Under the pieces are notes generated by a model that did not search any database, was not told the origin of the DNA, and saw only the letters and a program-made list of their open reading frames with translations. This document shows positions 50,203 through 58,869 of a stretch of 64,000 nt of DNA, piece after piece; the first letter of the stretch is position 1, and each line of letters opens with the position of its first letter. Origin of the DNA: Rhodobacteraceae bacterium UBA6141 (GTDB lineage Bacteria; Pseudomonadota; Alphaproteobacteria; Rhodobacterales; Rhodobacteraceae); assembly GCA_002423245.1 (NCBI GenBank), contig DIVD01000024.1, positions 1 to 64,000 on the forward strand, in the 5' to 3' direction. Both the position numbers and the translations under genes were made by a program.

Positions 50203-50290
50203 GGGCATTGCACCGCGGCCCGCATTCGGGGTAGACCACCCCGGTCCGGCGCGCATCCGCGCGCGCGGAACTCGCGGAAAGGCCGGGGCC

Positions 50291-51643
50291 ATGGATGGGG
50301 ATGCGAAAGCCGGGGCAGGGATGAAGAAGCTTTTCATCAAGACCTATGGCTGCCAGATGAACGTCTATGACAGCGAGCGCATGGCCGAGGCGATGGGCGC
50401 CGAGGGCTATGTGCTGACCGAACAGGCGGACGAGGCCGACATGGTGCTGCTGAACACCTGCCACATCCGCGAGAAGGCGTCCGAGAAGCTCTATTCCGAC
50501 CTCGGCCGCCTGCGGCCGCTGAAACTGGCGCGGCCGGGCCTGAAGATCGGCGTCGCCGGCTGCGTCGCGCAGGCCGAGGGGGCCGAGATCCTGCGCCGGA
50601 TGCCGCTGGTCGATCTGGTGGTCGGCCCGCAAAGCTATCACCGGCTGCCGGCGATGGCGAAGGCCGCCGATGCCGGGGCGAAATCGGTCGATACCGACTT
50701 CCCCGCCGAGGACAAGTTCGATCACCTGCCGCCGCGCCAGCCGGCCAGCCGCGGGCCGACCGCCTTCCTGACGGTGCAGGAGGGCTGCGACAAGTTCTGC
50801 GCCTTCTGCGTCGTGCCCTATACCCGCGGGTCGGAAGTCAGCCGCCCGGTGACGCGCATCCTCGCCGAGGCGCAGGGGCTGGTCGAGAAGGGCGTGCGCG
50901 AGATCACCCTGCTGGGCCAGAACGTCAATGCGTATCACGGCGAGGGGCAGGACGGCACCTGGGGCCTGGCCCGGCTGGTGCGGGCGCTGGCGCGGATCGA
51001 CGGGCTGGAGCGCATCCGCTACACCACCTCGCACCCGAACGACATGGGGGATGACCTGATCGCCGCGCATGGCGAGGAGGCCAAGCTGATGCCCTACCTG
51101 CACCTGCCGGTGCAATCGGGCAGCGACCGCATCCTGAAGGCGATGGCGCGCAGGCACACCGCCGGGCATTACCTGCGGCTGGTGGAGCGTATCCGCGCCG
51201 CGCGGCCCGACATGCTGCTGTCGGGCGATTTCATCGTCGGCTTCCCCGGCGAGACCGAGGCGGATTTCCAGGCGACGCTGGATCTGGTCGCGGCGGTGGA
51301 CTACGGCATGGCCTATTCCTTCCGCTATTCGCCGCGCCCCGGCACGCCCGCCGCCGAGAAGCCGCCGGTGCCGGAGGCCGAGGCGGCGGACCGGCTGCAA
51401 CGGCTGCAGGCGCTGCTGACGCGCCAGCAGCGCGCGGCGCAGCAGCGCATGGTCGGGCGCGAGGTGCAGGTGCTGTTCGAGAAGCCCGGCCGCGAGCCGG
51501 GGCAGATGGTCGGCAAGTCCGACTACCTTCATGCCGTGCATGTCACCGATGCCGCGGCGCGGCGCGGTGCCATCGCCAGGGTGAGAATCACCGACAGCGG
51601 CCCGAACTCGCTCGCCGGCACCGTGACCGGCGCGATGCGGTGA
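50291..51643 (+). CDS. miaB: tRNA-2-methylthio-N6-isopentenyladenosine synthase MiaB
   Basis: MiaB adds a methylthio group to i6A37 of tRNAs. The 450-residue radical-SAM protein has the first cluster's cysteines in IKTYGCQMNVYDSERM, NTCHIREKA and GVAGCVAQAEG, the radical-SAM motif CDKFCAFCVVPYTRG near residue 165, and a C-terminal TRAM domain (MVGREVQVLFEKPG onward). The ATG at 50291 is chosen; 50321 is also possible. Tandem repeats precede it. Confidence 0.95.
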   Translation: MDGDAKAGAGMKKLFIKTYGCQMNVYDSERMAEAMGAEGYVLTEQADEADMVLLNTCHIREKASEKLYSDLGRLRPLKLARPGLKIGVAGCVAQAEGAEILRRMPLVDLVVGPQSYHRLPAMAKAADAGAKSVDTDFPAEDKFDHLPPRQPASRGPTAFLTVQEGCDKFCAFCVVPYTRGSEVSRPVTRILAEAQGLVEKGVREITLLGQNVNAYHGEGQDGTWGLARLVRALARIDGLERIRYTTSHPNDMGDDLIAAHGEEAKLMPYLHLPVQSGSDRILKAMARRHTAGHYLRLVERIRAARPDMLLSGDFIVGFPGETEADFQATLDLVAAVDYGMAYSFRYSPRPGTPAAEKPPVPEAEAADRLQRLQALLTRQQRAAQQRMVGREVQVLFEKPGREPGQMVGKSDYLHAVHVTDAAARRGAIARVRITDSGPNSLAGTVTGAMR

Positions 51644-51845
51644 CGCGATGTGGTGACAGGTGGCGACATCTCCAGCGGATCCATGGGGGCGATGTGGGGG
51701 GCGATGTGGCAATGGTGCCATGGCGCGCCGGGTCGATATGATTTTGACCTTTTCAGCCGTCACGGACGTGCTAGTACGACCCATGTGGAGCGCCCCGCTC
51801 GTGGCGACGGCGCGCCGCAGCGGGTGATCAGGACGGAGGCGAACA

Positions 51846-52394
51846 GTGGTGAGAGAGATCATGGGGGCGGCGGCGGCCGCGGTGATCGGGCTGGCGCTGG
51901 CGACAGGGCCGCTGCTGGCGCAGCAGGTCGTGCGCGGCGAAAGCTATGCGCCGGCAATCTGGGTCGATCCGGACGGCTGCGAGCACTGGGTCATGGACGA
52001 CGGCTGGGAAGGCTACATGGACGCGCGCCTCGACAGCCGCGGCCTGCCGGTCTGCAACCGCGGCGAGGCTTGCGGCGAGATGCCGGCGGACCAGCTTTTC
52101 GCCACGGACAGCGCCACCCTCTCGCCCGCTGGCCGCCGCCAGCTCGAAGCGTTCTTCGCCGCGAACAAGGCGAAGGGCTACGTGATCGCGGGCCATACCG
52201 ACAGCAGCGCCAGCGACGCCTACAACATGAAGCTGTCGCAGCGCAGGGCCCAGTCGGTCGCCGCCGTCGCGAAAGCTGCCGGTGCGCGTGTCGTGGACGT
52301 GACCTGGTTCGGCGAGCGTCAGCCCAAGGCATCCAACGCCACCGCGACCGGGATGCAGCAGAACCGCCGCGTCGAAATCTTCTGCACCCGCTGA
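51846..52394 (+). CDS. Exported OmpA-domain protein with N-terminal W-DP-GC-HW motif
   Basis: The 182-residue protein starts at a GTG with GGAGG six bases before it. A signal peptide (GAAAAAVIGLALATGPLLAQQ) is followed by a short motif region, AIWVDPDGCEHWVMDDGWEGYMDARL then GLPVC, at about residues 37-70. The OmpA C-terminal peptidoglycan-binding domain covers residues 80-182 (TLSPAGRRQLEAF, GHTDSSASDAYNMKLSQRRAQSV, QNRRVEIFC). It should sit in the periplasm or outer membrane bound to the wall. The motif region recurs in the next gene and has no name that I know. Confidence 0.82.
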   Translation: MVREIMGAAAAAVIGLALATGPLLAQQVVRGESYAPAIWVDPDGCEHWVMDDGWEGYMDARLDSRGLPVCNRGEACGEMPADQLFATDSATLSPAGRRQLEAFFAANKAKGYVIAGHTDSSASDAYNMKLSQRRAQSVAAVAKAAGARVVDVTWFGERQPKASNATATGMQQNRRVEIFCTR

Positions 52395-52404
52395 GGAGCG
52401 TGAC

Positions 52405-52704
52405 ATGACCGCCTTTAAACTCATCGCCATCCTCGCGGCCGCCGGCACCCTCGCCGCCTGCGAGGCCAAGCAGGACAAGACGGTGGACCGCGCTGTTGAT
52501 GCCAAGCAGCTCAGCCAGCTCAAGGCGGGGATCTGGATTGATCCCGAGGGCTGCGACCACTGGATCATCGACGATGGCGCCGAAGGCTACATGAGCGCCC
52601 GGCGCCGCCCCGATGGCCGCCCCGTCTGCTCGGGCAAGTCGGGCACCCCGGGCTATGCCACGGGGCCGTTCCATTCCGGTTCGGAGGTCCGCGACCCGAT
52701 CTGA
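52405..52704 (+). CDS. Small lipoprotein with the same W-DP-GC-HW motif
   Basis: The 99-residue product has a lipoprotein signal (FKLIAILAAAGTLAACEAK, lipobox LAAC). Residues 40-75 hold GIWIDPEGCDHWIIDDGAEGYMSARR then GRPVC, an almost residue-for-residue copy of the motif in the preceding OmpA-domain protein. It lacks an OmpA domain. Ten bases separate the two genes, so they are cotranscribed and probably work in the same envelope complex. Function is unknown. Confidence 0.75.
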   Translation: MTAFKLIAILAAAGTLAACEAKQDKTVDRAVDAKQLSQLKAGIWIDPEGCDHWIIDDGAEGYMSARRRPDGRPVCSGKSGTPGYATGPFHSGSEVRDPI

Positions 52705-52949
52705 GCCGAAGGCTCCGGGCCTGAGGCGAAGCCCCTGCACTGGCCCGTGGTCAGCGCCTCTGCCTTTCCCATCACGATCTAGCGGTCGCGGAACCATCCT
52801 GCGGCCGATTTTGTTGTGCCTGCGCGAATCTTGATCTGCGCGCTTGCCATGCCGGCCCGCACTTGGCACCATTGACTCACGGAACCCGGCCGACACCACT
52901 GCCGCCGACACCACTGCCAAAGCCAACCCTCTGCCGAAGGGAGACCTTG

Positions 52950-53966
52950 TTGGGCATCAGCGCGCTGACCCCCCCGCCCCGTCCCGAAGACGTTCACGAA
53001 ACGCTTCTGGAATTTCCCGACAACCGGCTGCTGCGCGATCTGTGCGGGCAGTTCGACCGGAACCTCGCCCAGATCGAGCACAAGGTCGGCGTCCACATCC
53101 TGCGCCGCGGCAACCAGCTTGCGGTGGTGGGCGCCCCGGCCCTGCGCGACCAGGCGGCGGCGCTGCTGCACCAGCTTTACGCGCGGCTTGAAACCGGGCG
53201 CCCGGTCGAGGCGGGCGACATCGACGCCATGATCCGCATGGGCGATTTTGGCGCCGCGCCTGCCCCCGACCCCGACGATCAACTGGAAATGTTCAGCGGC
53301 CGGATGGAGATCCGCACCCGCAAGAAATCGGTGGAGCCGCGGACCGAGGCGCAGAAGGCCTATGTGCGCAACCTCTTCCAGCACGAGCTTGCCTTCGGGA
53401 TCGGGCCCGCCGGCACCGGCAAGACCTATCTTGCGGTGGCGGTCGGCGTGACGATGCTGATCGGCGGGCATGTGGACAAGATCATCCTCAGCCGCCCGGC
53501 GGTGGAGGCGGGCGAGCGGCTCGGCTTCCTGCCCGGCGACATGAAGGAGAAGGTCGATCCCTACATGCAGCCGCTCTATGACGCGCTGAACGATTTCCTG
53601 CCGCCCAAGCAGATGGAAAAGCTGATGCTGGAGCGGCGGATCGAGATCGCGCCGCTGGCCTTCATGCGCGGGCGCACGCTGTCGAACGCCTTCGTGGTGC
53701 TGGACGAGGCGCAGAACGCGACCTCCATGCAGATGAAGATGTTCCTCACCCGTCTGGGCGAGGGCAGCCGCATGGTCGTTACCGGCGACCGCAGCCAGAT
53801 CGACCTGCCGCGCGGCGTGCCCTCGGGCCTGAAGGATGCCGAACGGATCATCGCAGGCGTGAAGGGGGTCAGCTTCAACTATTTCACGGCCAAGGACGTG
53901 GTGCGCCATCCCCTTGTCGCGCGCATCATCGATGCCTATGACCGCGACGATGGACAGACTGGTTGA
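52950..53966 (+). CDS. phoH: PhoH family ATPase (YbeZ-like)
   Basis: The 338-residue cytoplasmic P-loop ATPase has Walker A FGIGPAGTGKTYLAVA near residue 150, LSRPAVEAGERLGFLPGD, FVVLDEAQNATSMQMKMFLTRLG as Walker B, and VTGDRSQIDLPRGVPSGL. PhoH/YbeZ works with YbeY in rRNA processing and ribosome quality. The best start is TTG at 52950 after GAAGGGAG; an earlier frame is Pro/Thr-rich and includes a 15-base duplication (52896-52925). It overlaps ybeY by 29 bases. Confidence 0.9.
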   Translation: MGISALTPPPRPEDVHETLLEFPDNRLLRDLCGQFDRNLAQIEHKVGVHILRRGNQLAVVGAPALRDQAAALLHQLYARLETGRPVEAGDIDAMIRMGDFGAAPAPDPDDQLEMFSGRMEIRTRKKSVEPRTEAQKAYVRNLFQHELAFGIGPAGTGKTYLAVAVGVTMLIGGHVDKIILSRPAVEAGERLGFLPGDMKEKVDPYMQPLYDALNDFLPPKQMEKLMLERRIEIAPLAFMRGRTLSNAFVVLDEAQNATSMQMKMFLTRLGEGSRMVVTGDRSQIDLPRGVPSGLKDAERIIAGVKGVSFNYFTAKDVVRHPLVARIIDAYDRDDGQTG

Positions 53967-54453
53967 CACGATGCTCGAGGATGAGCGGTGGGAGTCCTTC
54001 GGGCTCGCACCGCTCGCCGAACGGGCCGCTGCCGCGACACTGGCGCATCTGGACCTGGACCCCGAGGCGTTCGAGATCAGCCTTCTGGGCTGCGACGATG
54101 CGCGCATCTCGCTGCTGAACGCCGATTTCCGCGGCAAGCCCGCGCCGACCAACGTGCTGTCCTGGCCCTCGGAGGAACGCGGCGCCGGGGTCGAGGGCGC
54201 GGAGCCGGACCTGCCCGAGGGCGAGGCGGAGATGCCCGTGGAACTGGGCGACATCGCCATCGCCTGGGAGACCTGCGCGCGCGAGGCCGAAGAGGCCGGC
54301 AAGTCGATGCGCGATCACGTGACGCATCTGGTCGTCCACGCGGTGCTGCATCTGCTCGGCTACGATCATCAGCGCGACGGCGATGCCCTGCTGATGGAAG
54401 GCACCGAGATCGAGATTCTGGCGGGGCTTGGCCTTGCAAATCCCTACGACTGA
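53938..54453 (+). CDS. ybeY: Endoribonuclease YbeY
   Basis: YbeY is the zinc-dependent endoribonuclease that matures the 3' end of 16S rRNA. The 171-residue product has the metal motif HLVVHAVLHLLGYDHQRDGDALLME (H-x3-H-x5-H) near residue 130 and SLLNADFRGKPAPTNVLSWPSEE in the middle. ATG codons at 53938 and 53950 are both possible starts; either overlaps phoH. The order phoH-ybeY-corC-lnt is highly conserved in proteobacteria. Confidence 0.93.
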   Translation: MTATMDRLVDTMLEDERWESFGLAPLAERAAAATLAHLDLDPEAFEISLLGCDDARISLLNADFRGKPAPTNVLSWPSEERGAGVEGAEPDLPEGEAEMPVELGDIAIAWETCAREAEEAGKSMRDHVTHLVVHAVLHLLGYDHQRDGDALLMEGTEIEILAGLGLANPYD

Positions 54454-54526
54454 CCGCAAGTGAACCTTGGGCAGCGCCGCGGCGCGATGCGACACGGCGA
54501 CGGGCCCGGCGATTTGGAAAGGACCG

Positions 54527-55402
54527 ATGGGCGAAAGTGCAGACGGGTCTACGGCAGCGCAGGGCGCGCCAGACCAGGGGGACAGTCCCGAGAGCAATGG
54601 CGCTCGCGGCTTTTTCGGACGGATCCTGAATGCCTTCAGCGGTGCCGAGCATGAGGGCGAGGGCGCCCAGGGCGAGGGGCGCAACCCCCATCACGCCGGG
54701 CTTGGCGCGTTGCGGCGCCTGCGCGTCGGCGACATCGCCATCCCGAAGCCCGAGATCGTGGCCGTGCCGGTGACGATATCGCTCACCGATCTGGTCGAGG
54801 TGTTCCGCGAACACGGCTTCTCGCGGATGCCGGTCTTCAAGGGCACGCTCGATTCGCCGCTGGGTCTGATCCACCTCAAGGACCTTGCCCTGCAATACGG
54901 CTTCGACGCGCAGGCGCCCCGCTTCGGCCTGCGCAAGATGCTGCGCCCGCTGCTCTTCGCGCCGCCCTCGATGCCGATCGGCGTGCTGCTGCAGAAGATG
55001 CAGACCGACCGCATCCACATGGCGCTGGTCATCGACGAATATGGCGGCGTGGACGGTCTGGTGACGATCGAGGACCTGATCGAACAGGTGATCGGCGATA
55101 TCGACGACGAACATGACGAACAGGAAGGCGGCTTGTGGACGCAGGAGAAGCCCGGCCAGTGGCTGGTGCAGGCCCGCGCCCCGCTGGAGGAGTTCGAGGC
55201 CGCCATCGGGCGCCGCCTTGCCGATGAGGAAGAGGGCGAGGAGGTCGATACGATGGGCGGGCTCGTCTTCATGCTGCTGGGCCGGGTGCCGGCGCGCGGC
55301 GAGGTGGTGAAGGCCGAAAGCGGGGTCGAATTCGAGGTGGTGGATGCCGACCCGCGCCGGATCAAGCGGCTGCGCGTGCGGCTGCCGGGCGCCGGGAGCT
55401 GA
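54527..55402 (+). CDS. CorC/HlyC-type CBS-domain protein
   Basis: The 291-residue protein has two CBS domains (about residues 65-190: VPVTISLTDLVEVFREHGFSRMPVFKGT, and MALVIDEYGGVDGLVTIEDLIEQVIGDI) and a C-terminal CorC_HlyC transporter-associated domain (GRRLADEEEGEEVDTMGGLVFMLLGRVPARGEVV). CorC-like proteins affect magnesium and cobalt efflux. The ATG at 54527 follows GGAAAGG. It lies between ybeY and lnt in a conserved operon. Confidence 0.9.
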   Translation: MGESADGSTAAQGAPDQGDSPESNGARGFFGRILNAFSGAEHEGEGAQGEGRNPHHAGLGALRRLRVGDIAIPKPEIVAVPVTISLTDLVEVFREHGFSRMPVFKGTLDSPLGLIHLKDLALQYGFDAQAPRFGLRKMLRPLLFAPPSMPIGVLLQKMQTDRIHMALVIDEYGGVDGLVTIEDLIEQVIGDIDDEHDEQEGGLWTQEKPGQWLVQARAPLEEFEAAIGRRLADEEEGEEVDTMGGLVFMLLGRVPARGEVVKAESGVEFEVVDADPRRIKRLRVRLPGAGS

Positions 55403-55404
55403 CC

Positions 55405-56934
55405 CTGGCGCGCGCGTCCCTGCCGGTCGGCGCGCCCGCGCTCTGGTCCCGGCTGCGCCCGTCCTGGCGGGACCGGGGCGCGCTCGCGCTGCTGGGGGCG
55501 CTGGTCGCGGCCGGGCAGGCGCCGCTGGGCGCGTGGTGGCTGGCGCTGCCGGCGCTGGCGGTGCTGATCCGCTGGCTCGCCCGCCAGCCGCATCCGGGCC
55601 GCGCCGCGCTGATGGCGCTGTTCGCCGGGGCCGGGCATTTCGCCGCGGCGCTGTTCTGGATCGTGGAGCCGTTCCTGGTGGACGCCCCGCGCGACGGCTG
55701 GATGGCACCCTTCGCGCTGATCCTCATCTCCTTCGGCCTTGCGCTGTTCTGGGCGGGCGCCGCGGCGCTGGCGGCATGGCTGGGCCGCAGCCCTGCCCGG
55801 CGGGCGCTGGCGCTCGCCGTCGCGCTTGCCGGCGCCGACGCGCTGCGTAGCTATGCGCTGACCGGCTTTCCCTGGGCGCTGCTTGGCCATGTCTGGATCG
55901 GGACGCCCGTCGCGCAGGCGGCGGCGCTGACCGGGCCGCTGGGGCTTTCGCTGCTGACCACCGGCGCGGCGGCGATCGCGGCAACCGCCCCCCGCCGCGG
56001 ATCGGCGCTTGCCGCGGCGCTGCTGGCGGCGGTCTGGGCCGCGGGGGGCTGGCGGCTGGCGCAGCCCGGGCCGCAGCCCGCTACCCTGGCGCGGATCCGC
56101 CTCGTGCAGCCCAATGCCGCCCAGCACCTGAAATGGCTGCCGGGTATGCAGCAGATGTTCCTTGAACGGATGCTGGCGCAGACCGCCGCCCCCCCCGCGC
56201 CCGGCGCCGCTGCGCCCGACCTGATCATCTGGCCCGAAACCTCGGTGCCGTGGCTGCTGAACGATCCCGGCCCGGTGCTGCGGATGATCTCGGACGCGGC
56301 GGGGGGGCGGCCCGTCGCGCTCGGCATCCAGCGGTCCGAGGGGATGCGCTACTACAACAGCCTTGCGGTGATCGGCCCCGGCGGCGCGGTGGGCGACATC
56401 TACGACAAGCACCATCTGGTGCCCTTCGGCGAATATGTCCCCGCGGGCGACCTGCTGGCGCGCGCCGGGATCACCGCCTTCGCCGCGCGGGCGGGCAACG
56501 GCTATTCCGCCGGCCCCGGCCCGGCGCTGCTGGATCTTGGCCCGCTGGGGCAGGCGCTGCCGCTGATCTGCTACGAGGCGGTGTTCCCGCAGGACATCGC
56601 CGGCGCGCCCGGCCGCGCGGACTGGATCGTGCAGGTCACCAACGATGCCTGGTTCGGCGCCCTCTCGGGGCCCTACCAGCACCTCGCCCAGGCGCGGCTG
56701 CGCGCGATCGAGCAGGGCCTGCCGCTGGTGCGCGCGGCCAATACCGGCGTCTCGGCGGTGATCGACGCGCGGGGCCGCGTGCTCGCCTCGCTGCCGCTGA
56801 ACGCCGAGGGCTTTCTCGATGCGCCGCTGCCCGCGGCCTGGCCGCCCACACCTTACGCGCGCAGCGGCGACCGGCCGGTGCTGGCGCTGCTTTCGCTGCT
56901 GGTGCTCGGGTTGGCCGCGATCCGGCGCAGATAG
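55405..56934 (+). CDS. lnt: Apolipoprotein N-acyltransferase Lnt with probable CTG start
   Basis: Lnt adds the third acyl chain to lipoproteins in the inner membrane. The protein has N-terminal membrane helices and a carbon-nitrogen hydrolase domain with the catalytic triad: Glu in LIIWPETSVPWLL, Lys in IYDKHHLVPFGEYVPAGDL and Cys in LPLICYEAVFPQD. The only in-frame ATG/GTG/TTG is GTG at 55561, which would remove the first helix and the conserved GQAPLG segment. A CTG at 55405 is preceded by GGGAG at six bases and gives 509 residues, the normal length. Confidence 0.88.
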   Translation: MARASLPVGAPALWSRLRPSWRDRGALALLGALVAAGQAPLGAWWLALPALAVLIRWLARQPHPGRAALMALFAGAGHFAAALFWIVEPFLVDAPRDGWMAPFALILISFGLALFWAGAAALAAWLGRSPARRALALAVALAGADALRSYALTGFPWALLGHVWIGTPVAQAAALTGPLGLSLLTTGAAAIAATAPRRGSALAAALLAAVWAAGGWRLAQPGPQPATLARIRLVQPNAAQHLKWLPGMQQMFLERMLAQTAAPPAPGAAAPDLIIWPETSVPWLLNDPGPVLRMISDAAGGRPVALGIQRSEGMRYYNSLAVIGPGGAVGDIYDKHHLVPFGEYVPAGDLLARAGITAFAARAGNGYSAGPGPALLDLGPLGQALPLICYEAVFPQDIAGAPGRADWIVQVTNDAWFGALSGPYQHLAQARLRAIEQGLPLVRAANTGVSAVIDARGRVLASLPLNAEGFLDAPLPAAWPPTPYARSGDRPVLALLSLLVLGLAAIRRR

Positions 56935-56979
56935 CAGATTGACGCTGCAGGGCCGGGGGGTTACGCACGTCCATTCCAC

Positions 56980-57022
56980 CGTCACAACGGCTTCCTGGCG
57001 TGACGGGCATTCACCAATGGAG
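56980..57022 (+). ncRNA. SAM/SAH-type riboswitch before metK
   Basis: The sequence TCACAACGGCTTCCTGGCG followed by TGACG, ATTCACCAATGGAGCGC matches the short SAM/SAH riboswitch motif known in Rhodobacterales. CGTCA (56980-56984) pairs with TGACG (57001-57005) to form the main stem. The later TGGAGC, which includes the ribosome binding site of metK, can pair with GGCTTCC in the loop as a pseudoknot. Binding of S-adenosylmethionine would hide the SD and lower MetK translation. I recognise it by eye; no covariance search was run. Confidence 0.85.
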
Positions 57023-57030
57023 CGCTTCCC

Positions 57031-58197
57031 ATGTCCCGGCAGAACTATGTCTTCACCTCCGAGAGCGTCTCGGAGGGGCACCCCGACAAGGTGTGCGACC
57101 GCATTTCCGATGCGGTGCTCGACGCCTTCCTCGGCGAGGAGCCCAACGCCCGCGTCGCCTGCGAGACCTTCGCCACCACCAACCAGGTCGTCGTCGGCGG
57201 CGAGGTCGGGCTGTCCGACAAGGCCAGGCTTGCCGAATACATGGACCGGGTCGATACCATCGTGCGCGACTGCGTGCGCGACATCGGCTATGAACAGGAC
57301 GCATTCCACTGGCAGACGCTCCGCATCGCCAATTTCCTGCACGCGCAATCGGCCCATATCAGCCAGGGCGTGGACCGGGACGGCGCCGGCGACCAGGGCA
57401 TCATGTTCGGCTATGCCACAAACGAGACGCCGGAACTGATGCCCGCGCCGATCCAGTACGCCCATGCGATCCTGCGGCGGCTGTCCGAGGCGCGCAAGTC
57501 CGGCGCCGAACCGACGCTGCGCCCCGATGCCAAGTCGCAGCTGTCGCTGCGCTACGAGGACGGCAAGCCGGTCGAGGTGACGCAGCTGGTGCTGTCCACC
57601 CAGCACGCGCTGGAGAGCCAGAGCTCGGACGACATCCGCGCGCTGGTGGAGCCCTACATCCGCGAGGTGATCCCCGCGGGCTGGCTGACCGAACGGACCG
57701 AATGGCACGTCAACCCGACCGGCACCTTCGTGATCGGCGGCCCCGATGGCGATGCCGGCCTGACCGGGCGCAAGATCATCGTCGATACCTATGGCGGCGC
57801 GGCCCCGCATGGCGGCGGCGCGTTCTCGGGCAAGGATCCGACCAAGGTCGACCGCTCGGCCGCCTATGCCGCGCGCTACCTCGCCAAGAACGTCGTCGCC
57901 GCGGGCCTGGCCACCCGCTGCGTGATCCAGCTCGCCTACGCGATCGGCGTGGCGCGCCCGCTGGCGATCTATGCCGATACCTACGGCACGGGGCAGGTGC
58001 CCGAGGCGGAAATCGAACGCGCCGTGGCCGAGATCATGGACCTGACCCCGCGCGGCATCCGCGAGCATCTGCAACTGAACCGGCCGATCTACCAGCGCAC
58101 CGCCGCCTATGGCCATTTCGGGCGCGAGCCCGATGCCGATGGCGGCTTCAGCTGGGAAAGGCTGGATCTGGTCGAGGCGCTGAAGAAGGCGCTGTAG
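57031..58197 (+). CDS. metK: S-adenosylmethionine synthase MetK
   Basis: MetK makes SAM from methionine and ATP. The 388-residue enzyme has ESVSEGHPDKVCDRISDAVLDAFL near the N-terminus, the family hexapeptide GAGDQGIMFGYA near residue 120, and GGGAFSGKDPTKVDRSAAYAARY near 265. The SAM/SAH-type riboswitch overlaps its ribosome binding site, so end-product control is expected. It follows lnt by 96 bases. Confidence 0.96.
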   Translation: MSRQNYVFTSESVSEGHPDKVCDRISDAVLDAFLGEEPNARVACETFATTNQVVVGGEVGLSDKARLAEYMDRVDTIVRDCVRDIGYEQDAFHWQTLRIANFLHAQSAHISQGVDRDGAGDQGIMFGYATNETPELMPAPIQYAHAILRRLSEARKSGAEPTLRPDAKSQLSLRYEDGKPVEVTQLVLSTQHALESQSSDDIRALVEPYIREVIPAGWLTERTEWHVNPTGTFVIGGPDGDAGLTGRKIIVDTYGGAAPHGGGAFSGKDPTKVDRSAAYAARYLAKNVVAAGLATRCVIQLAYAIGVARPLAIYADTYGTGQVPEAEIERAVAEIMDLTPRGIREHLQLNRPIYQRTAAYGHFGREPDADGGFSWERLDLVEALKKAL

Positions 58198-58381
58198 GCT
58201 CCGGCTGAAAAGGCGCAGGCATCTTCCAGGGCGCGGCCCGCGACGGCCCCGCCCCCGCGCCCCTTGCCGTTTCTTCGCCCGGCGCCCCCGGAGCCTTCCG
58301 GCCGCGATGCCGCCATATCCCGCCGGGGCTTGCGGCGGGGGCCGCAAGCCGCCAATCTCGGCGCGACAGAGGAGCCCCGAG

Positions 58382-58828
58382 ATGCCCGACGCCCTGCGCT
58401 ATGCGATGATCATGCTTGCCGCCGGCATCGGCATCCCGATCCTTGCGGCCCTGAACGCGCAGCTTGGCGTGCGCATCGGCTCACCCCCTGTCGCGGCGGT
58501 GGTGCTGTTTTGCGTGGCGCTTGCGGGCGCGGTGCTGGTGATGCTGCTGACCCACGGCCCTGCCGGGTTTGCCAGACTGCCCGGCCAGCCGCGCCACCTG
58601 TTCCTTGCCGGGCTGTTCGTCGCCTTCTACGTGCTGTCCATCACCTTCGTCGCCCCGCATTTCGGGGTCGGCAACGCGGTGTTCTTCGTGCTGCTCGGCC
58701 AGATGATCTCGGCCGCCGCCATCGACCAGTTCGGGCTTTTCGGCGCGGCGCTGCGGCCGGTCACCCTGATGCGGGGCGCGGGCATCGGCTTCATGGGGCT
58801 GGGGCTTTTCCTGATCCAGCGCGGCTGA
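58382..58828 (+). CDS. DMT-superfamily small membrane protein (YdcZ/DUF606-like)
   Basis: The 148-residue product has five hydrophobic segments (MIMLAAGIGIPILAALNAQLG, VAAVVLFCVALAGAVLVMLL, LFLAGLFVAFYVLSITFVAP, FFVLLGQMISAAAIDQFG and GIGFMGLGLFLIQ). GIPILAALNAQLGVRIGSP and GQMISAAAIDQFGLFG are typical of the PF04657 half-size transporters that pair as dimers. The start at 58382 is preceded by AGGAG. The substrate is unknown. Confidence 0.82.
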   Translation: MPDALRYAMIMLAAGIGIPILAALNAQLGVRIGSPPVAAVVLFCVALAGAVLVMLLTHGPAGFARLPGQPRHLFLAGLFVAFYVLSITFVAPHFGVGNAVFFVLLGQMISAAAIDQFGLFGAALRPVTLMRGAGIGFMGLGLFLIQRG

Positions 58829-58869
58829 GGTCTTGACCGCAGGGCGCGCGGGCGGCATGACCCCGGCCC

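Noticed and set aside
51744..51776. Promoter TTGACC with a CTAGTA -10 before the OmpA-domain gene
   Set aside because: The spacing to any acceptable -10 is 19 bases or more, so I do not call it.
55561..56934. GTG at 55561 as the lnt start
   Set aside because: It would delete the first membrane helix and the conserved GQAPLG region; the upstream CTG has a good SD.
54691..58347. A 1218-codon open frame on the minus strand
   Set aside because: It lies opposite corC, lnt and metK, all of which have clear domains. It has low-complexity Arg/Gly/Pro text.
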